Under the pieces are notes generated by a model that had not been told where the DNA came from, did not search any database, and saw only the letters and a program-made list of their open reading frames with translations. A program made the translations under genes and the position numbers. A stretch of 64,000 nucleotides of DNA from Bradyrhizobium sp. S69 (GTDB lineage Bacteria > Pseudomonadota > Alphaproteobacteria > Rhizobiales > Xanthobacteraceae). The DNA lies in the NCBI RefSeq assembly GCF_009766005.1, contig NZ_LMUK01000042.1, positions 340,588 through 404,587 of the forward strand, read 5' to 3'. Numbering within the stretch: the first letter of the stretch is position 1; each line of letters starts with the position of its first letter. Positions 24,950 to 33,983 of this stretch are shown in pieces.

Positions 24950-25918
24950 ATGGCCTGGCGGTTGCGGATGTTGGCGGCGGCATTGGCGATGCTGGCCGCG
25001 GGCGGCAGCGCGTGGGCACAGTCGCCGTTTCCGTCGAAGCCCGTGCATATTTTCGTGCCGTATGCCGCCGGCGGCGCGGTCGACATCCTGGCCCGCACGC
25101 TCGGTGATGCGGTCTCGCAAAAATGGGGCCAGTCCGTCGTCATTGAAAACCGGCCCGGCGCCGGCGGCGTGATCGCCTCGCAGGCGCTGGTGACCTCGCC
25201 GCCGGATGGCTACGCGCTCATCGTGGTCGCGAGCGGCCATCCGACCAATCCGTTTCTCTATCCAAAGCTGCCCTACGACACCTTCAAGGATTTCACGCCG
25301 ATCTCGCTGTTGGCTTCGTCGCCGAACATCCTGCTGGTGCGCGCCGATTCCCCATTCAAGACCGTCGGCGATGTGATCGCGGCGGCCAGGGCGAAACCGG
25401 GAAGCCTGTCCTTTGGCCACTCCGGAAACGGCACCTCGACGCATCTTGCCGGTGAGCTTTTCAAGAACCTCGCCAAAATCGAGATTGCCGGCATCCCCTA
25501 TAAAGGCGGCTTGCCCGCGATCAACGATCTCCTCGGCGGACAGATTCCGCTGTCATTCAACAACGGACCGGAATCGGTCGGACAGATCCAGGCCGGCACC
25601 GTCCGCGCGCTGGCGGTCACCACCGCTTCGCGGGCGTCGTTCCTGCCCGATGTGCCGAGCCTGTCGGAGGCGGTGCCGGGCTACGACACTGAAGTGTGGT
25701 GGGGATTGCTCGGTCCGGCCAACATGCCTGCCGATCTCGTGGCAAAGCTCTCGCGTGATTTCGTGGCCGTGTTGAATACCGACGCCGTGAAGGAGCGCCT
25801 GGGCAAGCTCGGTGCGTCGCCGATCGGCGGTTCGCCCGAAGCGTTCGATGCCAAGATCCATGCCGACTATGACAAATGGGGCCCGATTATCAAAGCCGCC
25901 GGCATCAAGGCCGAATGA
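24950..25918 (+). CDS. Bug/TctC-family tripartite tricarboxylate transporter binding protein
   Basis: A 322-residue periplasmic solute-binding protein. The signal peptide covers residues 1-24 (MAWRLRMLAAALAMLAAGGS, then AWAQ). The mature part shows the Bug pattern FPSKPVHIFVPYAAGGAVDILAR and WGQSVVIENRPGAGG. Start at ATG 24950 has GGGAGG upstream; the long open frame from 24641 crosses the TPP genes and is spurious. No TctA/TctB membrane partner is adjacent, as is usual for orphan Bug proteins in this group. It is divergent from the split TPP decarboxylase, so it may bind that pathway's acid. Confidence 0.88.
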   Translation: MAWRLRMLAAALAMLAAGGSAWAQSPFPSKPVHIFVPYAAGGAVDILARTLGDAVSQKWGQSVVIENRPGAGGVIASQALVTSPPDGYALIVVASGHPTNPFLYPKLPYDTFKDFTPISLLASSPNILLVRADSPFKTVGDVIAAARAKPGSLSFGHSGNGTSTHLAGELFKNLAKIEIAGIPYKGGLPAINDLLGGQIPLSFNNGPESVGQIQAGTVRALAVTTASRASFLPDVPSLSEAVPGYDTEVWWGLLGPANMPADLVAKLSRDFVAVLNTDAVKERLGKLGASPIGGSPEAFDAKIHADYDKWGPIIKAAGIKAE

Positions 25919-25951
25919 TCGGGATGACGGAGGGCTGCGATAGGCTCCCCG

Positions 25952-26836
25952 TCACGGGCCGAACACCACCAGTTCGGTGAACGACAGATCGCTGAGGGGA
26001 GGCGCAAGCGGGCCCTTGAAATATCTTGGCGCCCAATCGGAACGATACCACCCGATCACGCCCGGGACCGCGCCATTGGAATCCGCGACGCAGAACATCA
26101 CGCCCTCGCGCAGCAAAAAGCCCCCGAGCGAGCCGGTCCAATCGGCGAGGTCGTCGATCGAATGGCAATAGACCAGCTGCCAGTATGGCACGAGGTCCTT
26201 CAGGATCCAGCGTTCGACGAACACGAACGGCGTCGCTTTGCCGTCCTTCACGCAGATCAGGGATCGGCAGCCGAGACCTGCATGTTCCTCGAGCAGGCGG
26301 CGTTCGTCTGCCGACAGAAGAGCCGCTTCGGGCAGCGTATGCGAATATTCGAGCACCGCGCCGCCGGCTCGCGACGGACTGAGCGCGGGCGCAAATACGA
26401 TCTGGCCATTGCTGTAGCGGCGAAATCCAATGCCTTCGGCCGCGCGCCGCGTCCGCGGAACCGGCGAGATCGTGGTGTAGGTGATATCCTTGCGTTTGAT
26501 GGCGGCCGCGACCATTCGGAGCGCGTAGCTGCGATAATCGGAATCGACGCACCAGCTCGAAAGATTGCAGCGGATGGTCTCTAAGCCGTCAATGCGATAG
26601 AGCGTGAACAGCTGAAGCACGACGCCGACGATCTTTCCGGAATCGTCCAGCGCGTAGCCGTATTTCGGACAATCCCTCACCGCCGGCCGCAACGCCATGC
26701 GATCGAGCGCGAGCTCCCAGTATTTTTTGCCCTTATACGGAAAGCCGCGAAACAGGCAATCGGCGACTTGCTCGCGGTCTTCCTCGCGAATGGGTCGCGA
26801 CGTCAAATCAGGGCGCATCGCTCCGAGGACCGCCAT
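25952..26836 (-). CDS. GNAT-like acyltransferase-fold protein
   Basis: A 294-residue soluble protein. The first half resembles a GNAT domain (TSRPIREEDREQVADCLFRGF, then WCVDSDYRSYALRMV in the position of the acetyl-CoA-binding turn). The second half repeats the general layout without a clear CoA motif. It ends 33 bp from the stop of the convergent Bug gene. Function unknown. Confidence 0.6.
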   Translation of the reverse strand: MAVLGAMRPDLTSRPIREEDREQVADCLFRGFPYKGKKYWELALDRMALRPAVRDCPKYGYALDDSGKIVGVVLQLFTLYRIDGLETIRCNLSSWCVDSDYRSYALRMVAAAIKRKDITYTTISPVPRTRRAAEGIGFRRYSNGQIVFAPALSPSRAGGAVLEYSHTLPEAALLSADERRLLEEHAGLGCRSLICVKDGKATPFVFVERWILKDLVPYWQLVYCHSIDDLADWTGSLGGFLLREGVMFCVADSNGAVPGVIGWYRSDWAPRYFKGPLAPPLSDLSFTELVVFGP

Positions 26837-27141
26837 GTCAGATTACCACAGGTCGCCGCGTCGCGTCATGGGATCATCTCGTTTTGCGCGAGGCCAAGCT
26901 AAGTCAACGCATAGCCGCATACAAGCATCGCAGGATGTGTGACGGCATATTAGCCGCTATATGCTTAAGCGTTGCATCGCTACAAAAGAAAATTTGCTGG
27001 AGAGGATACGCGTTTACGACATCGCGGGAGCGATCGGTGGTAACTGTTTCGGATGCGTGCGCCGATGCAGCCTTACCGCATCGCTTCCCGTCGCCGGTCC
27101 GGCAAAGCTTCATGGATTTCCAACCAAGGGTTCCGCCAACA
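26837..27141. other. Divergent intergenic region, 305 bp
   Basis: AT-richer than its surroundings between a leftward and a rightward gene. GCATAT and ATATGC (26945-26964) form an inverted pair separated by 8 bases, a possible operator. The plus-strand open frame beginning at 26884 reads through but shows no coding character before 27142. Confidence 0.45.
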
Positions 27142-28191
27142 ATGTCCGTCAATAACAAGCGCGTGTTCTACGTCAAATACCTGGCCCATCCGATCTATGC
27201 CGAGATCCTCAAGGCGCGCGCCGATGTGCGGCTCGACCGTCTCGAAAACGAAAGCCCGGACGAGGTCTCGGCGCCGATTCTCTCGGCGGCGCATGTCTAT
27301 CAGATCGGCGCCGCGCGAGATGAGCTTGCCCGCCACTTTCATGTCGATGCTGATCTGCTGCGGCGCGCGCCTAATCTATTATTGGTCTCCAGCAACGGCG
27401 CCGGCTTTGATCCGGTTGACGTCGAGGCCTGCACGGCGGCAGGTGTCGTCGTCGTCAATCAATCCGGGGGCAATGCCAATTCGGTGGCGGAGCACGCCGT
27501 CGGCATGCTGCTGACGCTGTCGAAGCGCATCATCGAGGCGGATCGCGCGCTGCGACGCGAGGCCAATGTGGAGCGCAACGCGTTGATGGGCACCGAGGCG
27601 CAGGGCAAGACCATCGGCATCGTTGGTCTCGGCAATGTCGGCCGCCGTATCGCCGAACTCTGCCGCGGCCTGCTGCACATGAACGTATTGGCCTACGATC
27701 CCTTTCTTTCGGCAACCGAGATGGCGGCGCGTGGCGGCGAGAAGGTCGAGCTGGATGATTTGCTGCGCCGTTCCGATTACGTGTCGATCTCGTGCCCGCT
27801 GACCAAGGACAATCGCGGCATGATCGGCGCACGCGAGTATGCGCTGATGCAGAAGCATGCCTATTTCATCACGACCGCGCGCGGCTTCATTCACGATGAG
27901 GCGGCGCTGGCTGAGGCGCTGCGCAACAAGCAGATCGCCGGCGCCGGCCTCGACGTCTGGGCCAAGGAACCGCCGCCGCCGGACCATCCGCTGTTGCAGT
28001 TCGACAATGTGCTGGCGAGCCCGCATACGGCGGGCGTGACCAAGGAGGCGCGGGAAAACATGGGCAGGATCGCGGCCCAGCAGGTGCTCGATGCGCTCGA
28101 CGGCAAGCGGCCGCCGCGTATCATCAATCCCGAGGTATGGCCGGCCTACGTCAAGCGCTTCGAACGCGCTTTCGGATTCGCCCCGGCCTGA
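27142..28191 (+). CDS. D-isomer-specific 2-hydroxyacid dehydrogenase
   Basis: A 349-residue NAD-dependent dehydrogenase of the phosphoglycerate-dehydrogenase/glyoxylate-reductase type. It has the Rossmann motif GIVGLGNVGRRIAEL (about 153-167), a substrate-side NQSGGNANSVAEHAVGMLL, and the catalytic His in SPHTAGVTKEAREN near the C-terminus. Start at ATG 27142 (MSVNNKR); ATG 27112 is an alternative. It acts in the cytosol on a 2-keto or 2-hydroxy acid. Immediate context does not identify the substrate. Confidence 0.85.
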   Translation: MSVNNKRVFYVKYLAHPIYAEILKARADVRLDRLENESPDEVSAPILSAAHVYQIGAARDELARHFHVDADLLRRAPNLLLVSSNGAGFDPVDVEACTAAGVVVVNQSGGNANSVAEHAVGMLLTLSKRIIEADRALRREANVERNALMGTEAQGKTIGIVGLGNVGRRIAELCRGLLHMNVLAYDPFLSATEMAARGGEKVELDDLLRRSDYVSISCPLTKDNRGMIGAREYALMQKHAYFITTARGFIHDEAALAEALRNKQIAGAGLDVWAKEPPPPDHPLLQFDNVLASPHTAGVTKEARENMGRIAAQQVLDALDGKRPPRIINPEVWPAYVKRFERAFGFAPA

Positions 28192-28541
28192 GCGCTTAGC
28201 TGGTTTGGCCGGGTTTTCGGAGGAGAAATTTCTCCCCTTAGCGGCCTCGGCTCGGCAATAAAACCACTGCCATCGCCCAACAAGACGATGGCCGTGTTGC
28301 TATTTTTCCCATGTCCTCGACACCCAGGCGGGCTCGGACCACATTCCTGCTTGGCGTTGTTGGCGGAACCGCTGTTCCGCGGGCGCCTTTCGGGAATTAG
28401 GGTATGCAGCAGGTCGTAACATTGCTTCGAAAGGCGCCGTCGCAGATCCGGCGCCGTCTCGCTGCGTTCGTCGCCATCGCGGCGGCCAGCCTGCCGGATG
28501 TCGGCGCCTGAGCGGTCGGTACCGCGCCATCGAAGACCCAC
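28192..28541. other. Intergenic region, 350 bp
   Basis: It lies between two convergent genes. It contains a perfect 14-bp palindrome GGAGAAATTTCTCC (28222-28235) and a weak stem CCATCG/CGATGG (about 28272-28293) followed a few bases later by a T-rich run, a possible terminator for the dehydrogenase. No credible ORF. Confidence 0.45.
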
Positions 28542-29900
28542 CTAAAGCGCCAATGGCACGAACTTGAGCGAGAAGCGCGCTCCCGAAGGATCGCGGTTTT
28601 CGACCGTGACCACGGCGGAATGTAACTCCGCGATGCGCTGAACGATCGAAAGGCCAAGGCCGGTGCTACCGGCCTTGCGGCGATCGCGGCGCCAGAAGCG
28701 CTGGAAGATCAGGTTGCGTTCCTCCTCGGCAACGCCCGGTCCCTGATCCTGCACACTTACCGTACCGTTCTGGTCGACGATGAATTCCACGGTCGTCCCG
28801 GGAGCGGTGTGGTTGATTGCATTTTCCGAAAGGTTGCGGATCGCGCGGCCCAGCATTTCCGGATTGCCCTTGACCCAAACCGGCTCGGCAGTGCCCAGCA
28901 GGGCAACATCCTTGCCTTGCGCCAGCGCCAGCGGGGCGACGAACTCCGCGACCTCGGCGGTGACGGATCGAAGATCGGCTTTTTCGAGCGGGTCCACGAC
29001 GAACGCATCGAGCTCCGCGATGTCGAGCAACTGGCTGATGATGTGCGCCATGCCTTCGACGTCGCGCTGCAAGGCCTGGCGCATTTTCTTGTCTTCGAGA
29101 AGGTCGAGCCGTGTTCGCAGGATGCTCAGCGGCGTGCGCAGTTCGTGCGCGGCATCGGCGGTAAAATCCCGCTGAATCCGGAAACCTTGTTCAAGCCGGT
29201 CCAGCGCCAGATTGATGGCGGATACCAGCGGGCGCACCTCGCGCGGGATCTCGTCGGTCGGCAGCCGCACGTCGGTACGCGTCGGTCCGATGTCGCTGGC
29301 GATCTCCGAGGCCTCCCGCAGCGGCCGCAGCGCGCGGCGGAAGATCGCAATGTCTGCGATCAGCAACACCATCAGGATCGGCAGCGTGATCCATCCGACA
29401 TCCCGGTAGAAATCGGCGACGATGTCGTCGATCAGCACGTCGCGGTTGGCCAGATCCTCGCCGGCCTGGATCCAGACCGACTGGCCGCCGATGGTCTTCC
29501 TGACGCTGGCGCCCGACACCGTGGCGTCGCCAAGCCGTTGTTGCAGAAACTCGACGTCGCTCGATCGGGCATCGGCGGGAAACAGCGCCGCGTTATCCCG
29601 CAGTGAGGAGAACAGGACGCGCCCGTGATCGTCGATCACCGCATAGGAGTAACGGCCATAGGCCTGCGAATAGAGCCCGAGCAGGTCCTGCGGCAGGTCC
29701 AGTTCGAGATGGCCGTCGGGCTGCGCGGTCAGATGTTCGCCGACCGAGACGGCCTGTTCCTGCATCGCTTCGTTGTGAATGTTGTTGGTGGCATAGTTCA
29801 GCAGCCACGACAGCGCCAGCGACATGAAGACGGAGGTGATGACGACGGCGACGACATGGAGAACGACGATGCGTGAAAGGATCGACTTGAAGCGCAACAC
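28542..29900 (-). CDS. Two-component sensor histidine kinase
   Basis: A 452-residue inner-membrane kinase with helix 1 at about 12-33, a periplasmic sensor region at 35-168, helix 2 at 170-187, a HAMP-like linker, and a HisKA domain with phospho-accepting H252 in DAAHELRTPLSILRTRL. The HATPase_c domain shows the N box (NLSENAINHT), the G1 box (DQGPGVAEEER) and the G2 box (STGLGLSIVQRI). It is the second gene of a pair: the cognate response regulator ends one base upstream. The layout resembles QseC/TctE-type sensors. The stimulus is unknown. Confidence 0.92.
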   Translation of the reverse strand: MLRFKSILSRIVVLHVVAVVITSVFMSLALSWLLNYATNNIHNEAMQEQAVSVGEHLTAQPDGHLELDLPQDLLGLYSQAYGRYSYAVIDDHGRVLFSSLRDNAALFPADARSSDVEFLQQRLGDATVSGASVRKTIGGQSVWIQAGEDLANRDVLIDDIVADFYRDVGWITLPILMVLLIADIAIFRRALRPLREASEIASDIGPTRTDVRLPTDEIPREVRPLVSAINLALDRLEQGFRIQRDFTADAAHELRTPLSILRTRLDLLEDKKMRQALQRDVEGMAHIISQLLDIAELDAFVVDPLEKADLRSVTAEVAEFVAPLALAQGKDVALLGTAEPVWVKGNPEMLGRAIRNLSENAINHTAPGTTVEFIVDQNGTVSVQDQGPGVAEEERNLIFQRFWRRDRRKAGSTGLGLSIVQRIAELHSAVVTVENRDPSGARFSLKFVPLAL

Positions 29901-29901
29901 G

Positions 29902-30576
29902 CTAGTTCTCCTCGGCGATCAGGTAGCCTACTCCCCTGATCGTATGCACCTGGACCTTGGCGCCGCGCTCCGAAAGCTGCTTGCGCAGTCGGTGAACGTA
30001 CACCTCGATGGCGTTCGAGGCGACCTCTCCCGAGTGTCCGAAGATGTGATCTTCGGCCTGCTTCTTGGAAACCACGCGGCCCTTGCTGCGCATCAACAGC
30101 TCGAGCACCTCGGTTTCGCGGGCCGACAGCAGTTGCGGCTTGTCGTCGATCGAGGCTTGCCGGTTTCTGGTATCGAATTCGAGATTGGCGATCCTAAGCG
30201 TGCTGCCGAGCAGATGGCCCGGCCGCCGCAACTGAGCCTCCAGCCGCGCGATCAGTTCTTCCAGCGCGAACGGCTTGACCAGATAATCATCGGCGCCGCT
30301 GCGCAGGCCGTGGACGCGGTCGTGCAAGCCGCCACGCGCGGTCAGAACCAGAACGGGAATCGGATTGTTCCGGTGTCGCAGTTCGCGCAGCAGCGCCAGG
30401 CCGTCACCGTCGGGCAATCCGAGGTCGAGGATCAGCGCTGCGTAGAACGTCGTTAGAAGAACGCTGGTGGCTTCTTCAACCGTCGAGAGCACGTCAGTCT
30501 CGTAGCCAGCACTCTGCAGGCCCTTTGCCAACAACTCGGCGAGCTCCACATTGTCTTCCACAATCAATAACCGCAT
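29902..30576 (-). CDS. OmpR-family response regulator
   Basis: A 224-residue regulator. The receiver domain has D51 as phospho-acceptor (LILDLGLPDGDG), acidic pocket E7-D8 and the Lys in DDYLVKPF. The C-terminal winged helix (about 125-220) carries RETEVLELLMRSKGRVVSK and EVYVHRLRKQL. Start at ATG 30576 (MRLLIVEDN) has GAGG upstream; the frame to 30609 is less likely. It is co-transcribed with the kinase downstream. Confidence 0.93.
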   Translation of the reverse strand: MRLLIVEDNVELAELLAKGLQSAGYETDVLSTVEEATSVLLTTFYAALILDLGLPDGDGLALLRELRHRNNPIPVLVLTARGGLHDRVHGLRSGADDYLVKPFALEELIARLEAQLRRPGHLLGSTLRIANLEFDTRNRQASIDDKPQLLSARETEVLELLMRSKGRVVSKKQAEDHIFGHSGEVASNAIEVYVHRLRKQLSERGAKVQVHTIRGVGYLIAEEN

Positions 30577-31132
30577 GCGCAGCGCCTCATCGATTGACCT
30601 AAAATTCAAGGCGAGAGCCTTTTCCGTTCCGATGGAATCGGAACGGGGCTCTAGTCTTTTTTTGACGCGTTTTCTTGACGCGAACCGGTGGCCACTTCGC
30701 TCGAAAACGCTCTAGCCATGAACCGAGTCAGATCGCCAAACAAGGGCTGAATCTTAGAAAAACGCCGGCTTATGTAAGGTTGATGTAAGGAAGAGCGAGG
30801 CGCTCTGCGATAGCCGCACAACGATGACTTGGCGGGAATGCGCGGCGGATCAGACGGCGCTTCAAGTTTCAGGTATGAAGCCGATGATACAATCTTAAGA
30901 TGAATGGCGTTCGCCGAAGGAGGCGAGCCGAGGGGAGGCAGGCGCGACCGCCCGGCTCGCCGCTTGACGCGCCCCGCGCGGTGGTGCGGCGCAAGCCCGC
31001 CTGCACGATGATACCTGCGCGCCCTGGTCTGAGTAATTTGTCTCGCATTAGCAGCTATTTCATTAATTTAAGTTAGTCACCGGGGTCTGGGCGCCGTCCC
31101 CGGCGACCTCCATTCCAGCGGCAAGGTGCTTC
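30577..31132. other. Intergenic region, 556 bp, with a rhizobial dispersed sequence
   Basis: The part at about 30665-30718 contains TTGACGCGTTTTCTTGACGC and AACCGGT...CCACTTCGCTCGAAAACGCT. I recognise this as a sequence seen repeatedly between genes in Bradyrhizobium and relatives. The rest separates the divergent response-regulator and chemoreceptor genes and should hold both promoters. No ORF with coding character is seen. Confidence 0.55.
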
Positions 31133-32812
31133 ATGCTTGGCAATCTCAAAATATCCTCCAAGCTGTTGATGATGGTTTGTCTTTCGGTGCTCGGCATTGC
31201 CGCGGTCGCGGCGGTCGGGCTGTCCACGCTGCGAAACAATTTGCTGGAGGACCGCAAGGCCAAGCTCCACGATGTCGTGCTGTTGGCGCGTCAGGCGGTC
31301 GATCTGAACTATCAGGCCTCGCATCAGGCGGGGCTTTCCGATGCCGAAGCTTTGGAGCGCGGCAAGGCGCTGCTGCGGACGCTGCGGTTCGGCAAGGACG
31401 ATTATTTCTATGCCTTCAGCCCGCAAGGGCTGGTGCAGTCGCATCCGAACCCGAAGGTTGAAAACAAGAATCTGTACGATGTGCCGGATTCCGACGGCGT
31501 GTTTTTCACACGCCAGCAAATCGAGCTGGCCGCGCAGGGCGGCGGCTTTGTCGGCTACCGCTTTGCACGTGCGGGCGGCGACGAGCCGATCCCGAAAGTC
31601 TCCTATGCCACCGAATTCAAGCCCTACAACTGGACCATCGGCGGCGGAATCTATCTTGACGACATCGATGCGATCTTCTGGGCGCAGGTACGCCAGATCG
31701 GCGCGTTGGTCGGTGTCGCGCTGCTGCTGGTGGTCGGCATGTTCGTGCTGCTCGGCCGCAGCATCGTCAATCCGATCAAGGCCATGACAATAGCGATGCG
31801 CAAGATCGCCGACGGCGAGACATCGACGGCCATCCCGGCGCAGGAACGCCGCGATGAAGTCGGCGCCATGGCGCAGTCGGTGCAGATCTTCAAGGACAAC
31901 ATGATCGAGGCGTCCCGCCTGCGCGGCGAGCAGGATGTGTTGAAGGTCCGGTCGGATGCCGAGCGCAAACAGCTCGTCAACCGGATGGCCGACGATTTCG
32001 AACACGGGGTCCGCGCGTCGCTCGACACTTTGACGGGTGCTGCCGCGGAGATGCAGGCGACGTCGAAGAGCATGTCGGCGACGGCCGGCGAAGCCAGCCA
32101 TCAGGCGACCAGCGTTGCGGTCGTGGCCGAGCAGGCCTCGGCCAACGTGCAGACGGTGGCGGCGGCGACCGAGGAATTGTCGTCGTCGGTGTCGGAAATC
32201 GGACGCCAGGTCACGCAATCGACCGAGATCGCGGGCCAGGCGGTCGCCGAGGCCAACCGCACCAACGTCACGGTGCAGGGCCTGTCGGCCGCGGCGCAGA
32301 AGATCGGCGATGTCGTCAAACTGATCAGCGATATCGCCAGCCAGACCAATCTTCTGGCCTTGAACGCGACGATCGAGGCCGCGCGCGCCGGTGACGCGGG
32401 CAGGGGATTCGCGGTGGTTGCGAGCGAAGTCAAATCGCTTGCCAACCAGACCGCTAAAGCGACCGAGGAGATATCGGCGCAGGTCGCTGCGATGCAGGGC
32501 GCGACCGCGGACGCGGTACAGGCCATCGAGGGCATCGGCCGCACCATCGGGTCGATCAACGAGATCGCATCGGTGATCTCAATCGCGGTCGATCAGCAGG
32601 GGGCCGCGACCCGCGAGATCGCCCGCAACGTGCAGGAAGCCGCCCAAGGCACCGGCCAGGTATCAAGCAACATCTCGGGCGTCAATCAGGCGGCCGACAA
32701 GACCGGATCGGCGGCGAGCAAAGTGTTGTCCTCGGCCGAACAACTCTCTGGCCAGGCCGCAACCTTGCGTGCCGACGTCGATCGCTTCCTCGCCAATATC
32801 CGCGCGGCCTGA
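31133..32812 (+). CDS. Methyl-accepting chemotaxis protein with Cache sensor domain
   Basis: A 559-residue chemoreceptor. Helix 1 covers about 10-31. A single Cache-type periplasmic domain covers about 35-185 and contains FGKDDYFYAFSPQGLVQSHP, then NWTIGGGIYLDDID. Helix 2 covers about 187-208, followed by HAMP. The signalling domain carries the conserved hairpin tip DIASQTNLLALNATIEAARA at about 400. Such sCache_2 receptors often sense small carboxylates; the ligand here is unknown. There is no pentapeptide CheR/CheB tether at the C-terminus. The gene is transcribed alone. Confidence 0.92.
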   Translation: MLGNLKISSKLLMMVCLSVLGIAAVAAVGLSTLRNNLLEDRKAKLHDVVLLARQAVDLNYQASHQAGLSDAEALERGKALLRTLRFGKDDYFYAFSPQGLVQSHPNPKVENKNLYDVPDSDGVFFTRQQIELAAQGGGFVGYRFARAGGDEPIPKVSYATEFKPYNWTIGGGIYLDDIDAIFWAQVRQIGALVGVALLLVVGMFVLLGRSIVNPIKAMTIAMRKIADGETSTAIPAQERRDEVGAMAQSVQIFKDNMIEASRLRGEQDVLKVRSDAERKQLVNRMADDFEHGVRASLDTLTGAAAEMQATSKSMSATAGEASHQATSVAVVAEQASANVQTVAAATEELSSSVSEIGRQVTQSTEIAGQAVAEANRTNVTVQGLSAAAQKIGDVVKLISDIASQTNLLALNATIEAARAGDAGRGFAVVASEVKSLANQTAKATEEISAQVAAMQGATADAVQAIEGIGRTIGSINEIASVISIAVDQQGAATREIARNVQEAAQGTGQVSSNISGVNQAADKTGSAASKVLSSAEQLSGQAATLRADVDRFLANIRAA

Positions 32813-32875
32813 TGGTGCGGCGCGTCGCGCGTGAGCTTGATTTGAATCGGGCTTGAGCCGCGACGGAAACGCGCT

Positions 32876-33071
32876 CCCTCTCCCACCCAACTCGGGTTTA
32901 CCCGAGTTGGGCATCAATATTTGTCGAAGTCGGATATATCCGACTTCGAATGGGAGAGGATCGGGGTGAGGGGGTACGACCTCTCGTTAAGCGCCCCTCA
33001 CCCGATTTGCACCGGACGATGCTTCGCATCGCCGGGAGCAAATCGACCTCTCCCCGGCGGGGAGAGGTGAA
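32876..33071. repeat. Hairpin intergenic repeat, family B, diverged copy
   Basis: The outer arms CTCCCTCTCCCAC and CTCTCCCCGGCGGGGAGAGG match 4461-4605 in layout. The arm interiors carry different self-complementary inserts (AACTCGGGTTTACCCGAGTT, GAAGTCGGATATATCCGACTTC, CGATGCTTCGCATCG). The mobile-looking inserts in an otherwise conserved frame are notable. Confidence 0.8.
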
Positions 33072-33099
33072 ACAGAGACGACCTCAATCTTGTTACGCT

Positions 33100-33978
33100 T
33101 CAGATCCGGAACGCCTTCAGCAGGGCCTGCTCGGCGTGGCTCTGGTATCGTTCCTTGTGCCGCAGAAAAAGAAACGGACGCCGGGGCATTTCGATCCTGA
33201 CCCGATGCAGCCTGCCGGCGGCCAGCGAATGATCCACCACGAGGTTTGATATCGCGGTGGCGCAGTCGCCGGCTTCGACGGCGGCGCGGATCGCTTCGTT
33301 CGACGGTAGTTCGAGCACGACCTTCAGGTCGGCGGGTTTGACGCCGAGTTTCCTGACCGCGGCCTCGAACATCGAACGGGTGCCGGAGCCTTTTTCGCGC
33401 AGCACCCATCCGGTCGCCGCAAGACTCTTCGGAGCGATCCTGCTTTGGCCGACCCAGGGATGGCGCATCCCGACCACGACGACGAGTTGATCGCCGTCGA
33501 TCTTGCGGGCCGAGAGTACGGGATCATCGATATCGCCTTCGACGAATCCGACGTCGGCATGCCCCTGGTGAACCGCTTGCGCCACCTGTTCGGTGTTGGC
33601 GATCGTCACCTGCAGATCGATGCCGGGGTGGGCCGCCTGAAAGGCCTGGATGCGCGGCGGTAGCCAGTAATTGCCAACGGTCTGGCTCGCGGCCAGCATC
33701 AGCGAGCCGCGCTTGAGCCCGGCAAGATCGTTGAGCACCTCGGCGGCGGCCTTGGCCCGGGCGATGACGGCGCGGGCCTCACCCAGAAAATCACGCCCGG
33801 TCTGCGTCAGCACGATACCGCGTCCCACGCGGTCGAACAGCTTTATGCCATAACGCGCTTCGAGCGCCGCGATGGCGGCGCTCGTTGCGGATTGCGTCAG
33901 GTTCAGTTCGCCCGCGGCCTGGGTGACGTGCTGCTTTTCGGCGACCGCGATGAAGATGCGAAGCTGTTCCAGGGTCAT
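33100..33978 (-). CDS. LysR-family regulator adjacent to yeiH
   Basis: A 292-residue LTTR. The N-terminal winged helix-turn-helix is standard (MTLEQLRIFIAVAEKQHVTQ, then AAGELNLTQSATSAAIAALE). The effector domain resembles the CbbR/CysB-like group (SLMLAASQTVGNYWLPPRI). It lies 5 bp after yeiH on the same strand, so it appears to be co-transcribed with the exporter rather than divergent, which is less common for LysR genes. It probably regulates yeiH through the element near 35152-35166. Confidence 0.9.
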   Translation of the reverse strand: MTLEQLRIFIAVAEKQHVTQAAGELNLTQSATSAAIAALEARYGIKLFDRVGRGIVLTQTGRDFLGEARAVIARAKAAAEVLNDLAGLKRGSLMLAASQTVGNYWLPPRIQAFQAAHPGIDLQVTIANTEQVAQAVHQGHADVGFVEGDIDDPVLSARKIDGDQLVVVVGMRHPWVGQSRIAPKSLAATGWVLREKGSGTRSMFEAAVRKLGVKPADLKVVLELPSNEAIRAAVEAGDCATAISNLVVDHSLAAGRLHRVRIEMPRRPFLFLRHKERYQSHAEQALLKAFRI

Positions 33979-33983
33979 GCCTT

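Noticed and set aside
30900..31060. GC-rich stretch with several short inverted pairs before the chemoreceptor, considered as an ncRNA or terminator
   Set aside because: No consistent stem with a T-run and no known RNA family resemblance could be supported by eye.
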